DNA from: Ceratotherium simum simum | Taxonomy: Eukaryota > Chordata > Mammalia > Perissodactyla > Rhinocerotidae | Assembly: GCF_000283155.1 (NCBI RefSeq) | Contig: NW_004454160.1 | Coordinates: 6,649,809 to 6,713,808 of the forward strand | DNA: 64,000 bases | Direction of reading: 5' to 3' | The notes under the pieces: generated by a model | The model's database searches: none | Told to the model about the DNA's origin: nothing | The model's input: only the letters and a program-made list of their open reading frames with translations | Made by a program: the position numbers and the translations under genes | Shown: positions 62,311 through 64,000 of the stretch, one piece after another | Position numbering within the stretch: position 1 is the first letter of the stretch | Layout of the letters: each line of letters begins with the position of its first letter

Positions 62311-62840
62311 TGGTAGGCAACCTCTAAGATGCCTTCAATGATCCTTGCCTCCTGGTATTCTCACCCTTCTGTAATCCCTTCCCCTTGAATATGGGCTGGA
62401 CCTAATGACTCACTTCCATCGGATATAATAAGGCAAAGATGATGGAATATCACATCGAAGATTAGGTTATAAAAAGACTGTGACTTCTGTCTTGCTCACA
62501 CTCTTGTTGGCTTGCTCTGTTGTGAGCTCCAAGAGGGAAGGAGCTGGTATCTCCAGCTAACAGCCAGTAAGGACCTGACACCTGCCAACAGCCTCCTCAG
62601 TGATCTTGGAAGTGGGTGCTCTTCCAGCTGAGCCTGAGGATGACTGCAGCCCCAGCCGAGACCTTCACTGCAGCCTTGACAGGGACCCTGAGCCAGAGGC
62701 ACCCAGCCAAGCCACGCTCAGATTCCGGACCCACAGCAACTGTGGGTTGTTATCTCACCCACAGTGAGATAATAAAAATTCATTGGTTTAAGTCACTAAG
62801 TTTTGGGGTGACTTGTTACATAGCAACTGTTATAAATGCA
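62311..62840 (+). mobile_element. MLT1-type MaLR LTR
   Basis: CCTCTAAGATGCCTTCAATG, ATCCTTGCCTCCTGGTATTC, AAGATTAGGTTATAAAAAGAC, GACCCACAGCAACTGTGGG, GAGATAATAAAAATTCATTGG, and TCACTAAGTTTTGGGGTGAC with TTGTTACATAGCAACTG, follow the MLT1 LTR order. AATAAAA near 62770 is the ancestral polyadenylation signal. No internal region or clear 5-bp duplication is seen. Confidence 0.9.
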
Positions 62841-62917
62841 CTTGGTATGAGTTAGTAAAATATAAACCTGGAGTAGCAAATCAGAAGTGTGAGAATTACA
62901 AAAGAATCACCGTGAGT

Positions 62918-63268
62918 TCTTCCCTCAGATATGTCAAGGCTCACTCACCTCCTGAAGATCTTTAGTTACCCGTCATCTTCTCATTGAGGGCCTTCTTGGC
63001 CACCCTTTAGAAGATGGCAACCCCCCCCAACCCCACGCTCTCCTGCTTTATTTTTCTCTTTAACACGTGTCACCATTTGACATACTACACATTGTATTTA
63101 CTTGTTTTATTTATTGCCCATCTCTCCCCTATCCCAGCAGCTCTAGAAGGTAGGCCCCACGTGAGCAAGGATTTTTGGCTGTTTTGATCACCTCTGTATT
63201 CCTAGTGCCTAGAAGCATCTATCATGCCTGGAATGTAGTAGGTGCTCAGAAATATTGTTTCTACATTT
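62918..63268 (+). mobile_element. L2 LINE 3'-end fragment
   Basis: CTCACTCACCTCCTGAAGATC, TCTCATTGAGGGCCTTCTTGG, CCACCCTTTAGAAGATGGC, ATTTGACATACTACACATTG, CTAGTGCCTAGAAGCATC and GGAATGTAGTAGGTGCTCAG are sense L2 3' UTR nearly to the tip. Confidence 0.93.
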
Positions 63269-63269
63269 T

Positions 63270-64000
63270 CTGCTATGCCTGAGCAGTGAATGTAGGAACA
63301 AAAGGAGGGACTAGAGTTGGCTGGAGACGATGTTATTCTGTTCAGCAGTACTCCACTTACACAAAGAACAAAGAGCATCAATCAAAGCAAACCACAGTGT
63401 CTGGGAGGCGGTGAGAATTCCAGAGCACAGAACATAAGCAGCAAAAGATGAAGGAATGAAAAGGAAGCCTGGAGAAGCAAGATTTGAGAGCAGACATCAC
63501 CATACTGAAGAAAGCTCTCTTTGCTGCGCGTCAGCCTGCAGCGTTGGGCCCCCAGCCACCAGCACTGTGGCTGAATGTAGTCAGTCCTGAGAGTTACCTC
63601 ACTGGCCAAGTGGGTAACTTGGCATTATGTGGGGTTATGGCATCTAACGCATCTTTGAAGTGGCTACTATGCTCTGTGGTATTTGTTGCATTATCTCAGC
63701 TCTCTTCTTCCCAATTTCACATAGAAAAATCAGCTCTGACTTTTCTGAAATAGTGTAGGGAGAGAGGAAAAAGGAGTTAGACTGAGAAAGTGATACATGT
63801 CCCAGTGGAAAGTCCTCTAGGCAACAAAGTTTTAGACTCTTAATCTTTGGTCTTTTGACTGAACATTGTTGTCTTCCATTTAGGAGATGATCCTGCTAAC
63901 TTTTCCTCCATTCACAATCCTGGTAAACTTTTCTTTAGGCTCCCTAAAAACCCAATTTCCTCATTCCACAGCATCTGTTTCAGGGAAGGCTGCTGCCAGC
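63270..64000. other. No recognised feature to window end
   Basis: Balanced unique sequence. Frames of 75 (minus) and 89 (plus) codons overlap at 63484-63609 without recognisable motifs. Confidence 0.5.

Noticed and set aside
62616..62855. 79-codon plus-strand frame
   Set aside because: It reads the 3' part of an MLT1-type LTR. Such LTR frames are not coding.
1..64000. CRISPR arrays, operons, insertion sequences or phage genes
   Set aside because: There are no regularly spaced repeats, no dense one-strand coding, no Shine-Dalgarno-led frames. The SINE, LINE and LTR content is unambiguously mammalian.

Overview
This window is mammalian nuclear DNA that I read as intergenic or deep-intronic. 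I find no protein-coding gene, no rRNA or functional tRNA gene, no CRISPR array and no prokaryotic or viral coding unit. The taxon comes from the SINEs. Thirteen copies of ERE (equine repetitive element, a tRNA-Ser-derived perissodactyl SINE) occur, recognised by heads such as GGGGCCGGCCC or GCCAGCCCTGATGGCCTAG, an internal tRNA B-box (GGTTCGGATCC) and tails of the type TGTTAGCTCAGGG followed by A. The source is therefore a perissodactyl, most likely an equid. Repeat family names are from memory of consensus sequences and no database search was run, so calls at superfamily level are safer than subfamily names.

Layout. 0-9 kb: L1 3'-end pieces on the minus strand, L2 and MIR fossils, and two ERE copies with perfect 16-bp target-site duplications. 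9-14 kb: an unassigned pyrimidine-rich stretch, a complete Tigger/MER2-type DNA transposon, an L1 ORF2 fragment split by an ERE, and a probable ERVL-like LTR with internal sequence split by another ERE. 14-16 kb: two successive L2 copies in the same orientation, the first keeping the reverse-transcriptase YADD codons. 16-20 kb: mostly unique sequence with MIRs. 20-21.5 kb: two solo MLT2-type (ERVL) LTRs in inverted orientation 45 bp apart, each with its own 5-bp target duplication. 22-26 kb: a near-perfect 48-bp-arm hairpin, L2, MIR, many L1 antisense fragments and a MaLR LTR. 26-34 kb: long degraded L2 copies plus about 2.3 kb of unique sequence. 34.4-35.8 kb: a 1.4-kb hAT-type DNA transposon. 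36-45 kb: unique sequence, L2, MIR, a 32-bp tandem repeat interrupted by a 100-N assembly gap, and an AT-rich block. 45.4-47.2 kb: a 1.8-kb L2 on the minus strand. 47.3-55.3 kb: the densest ERE cluster (six insertions). 55-59 kb: L2, then a roughly 1.9-kb L3/CR1 copy carrying three younger insertions. 59-64 kb: further MIR, L2, an MLT1-type LTR and unique sequence.

The elements do not work together as a pathway. What they give is a layered history: CR1/L3, L2 and MIR oldest, then DNA transposons and MaLR/ERVL LTRs, then eutherian L1, then perissodactyl ERE on top. The most unusual structures are the hairpin at 22.9 kb, the inverted pair of solo LTRs at 20.1-21.5 kb, the ERE double insertion sharing one target duplication at 48 kb, and the collapsed 32-bp VNTR at 41.3 kb. 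I found no convincing new biological system.
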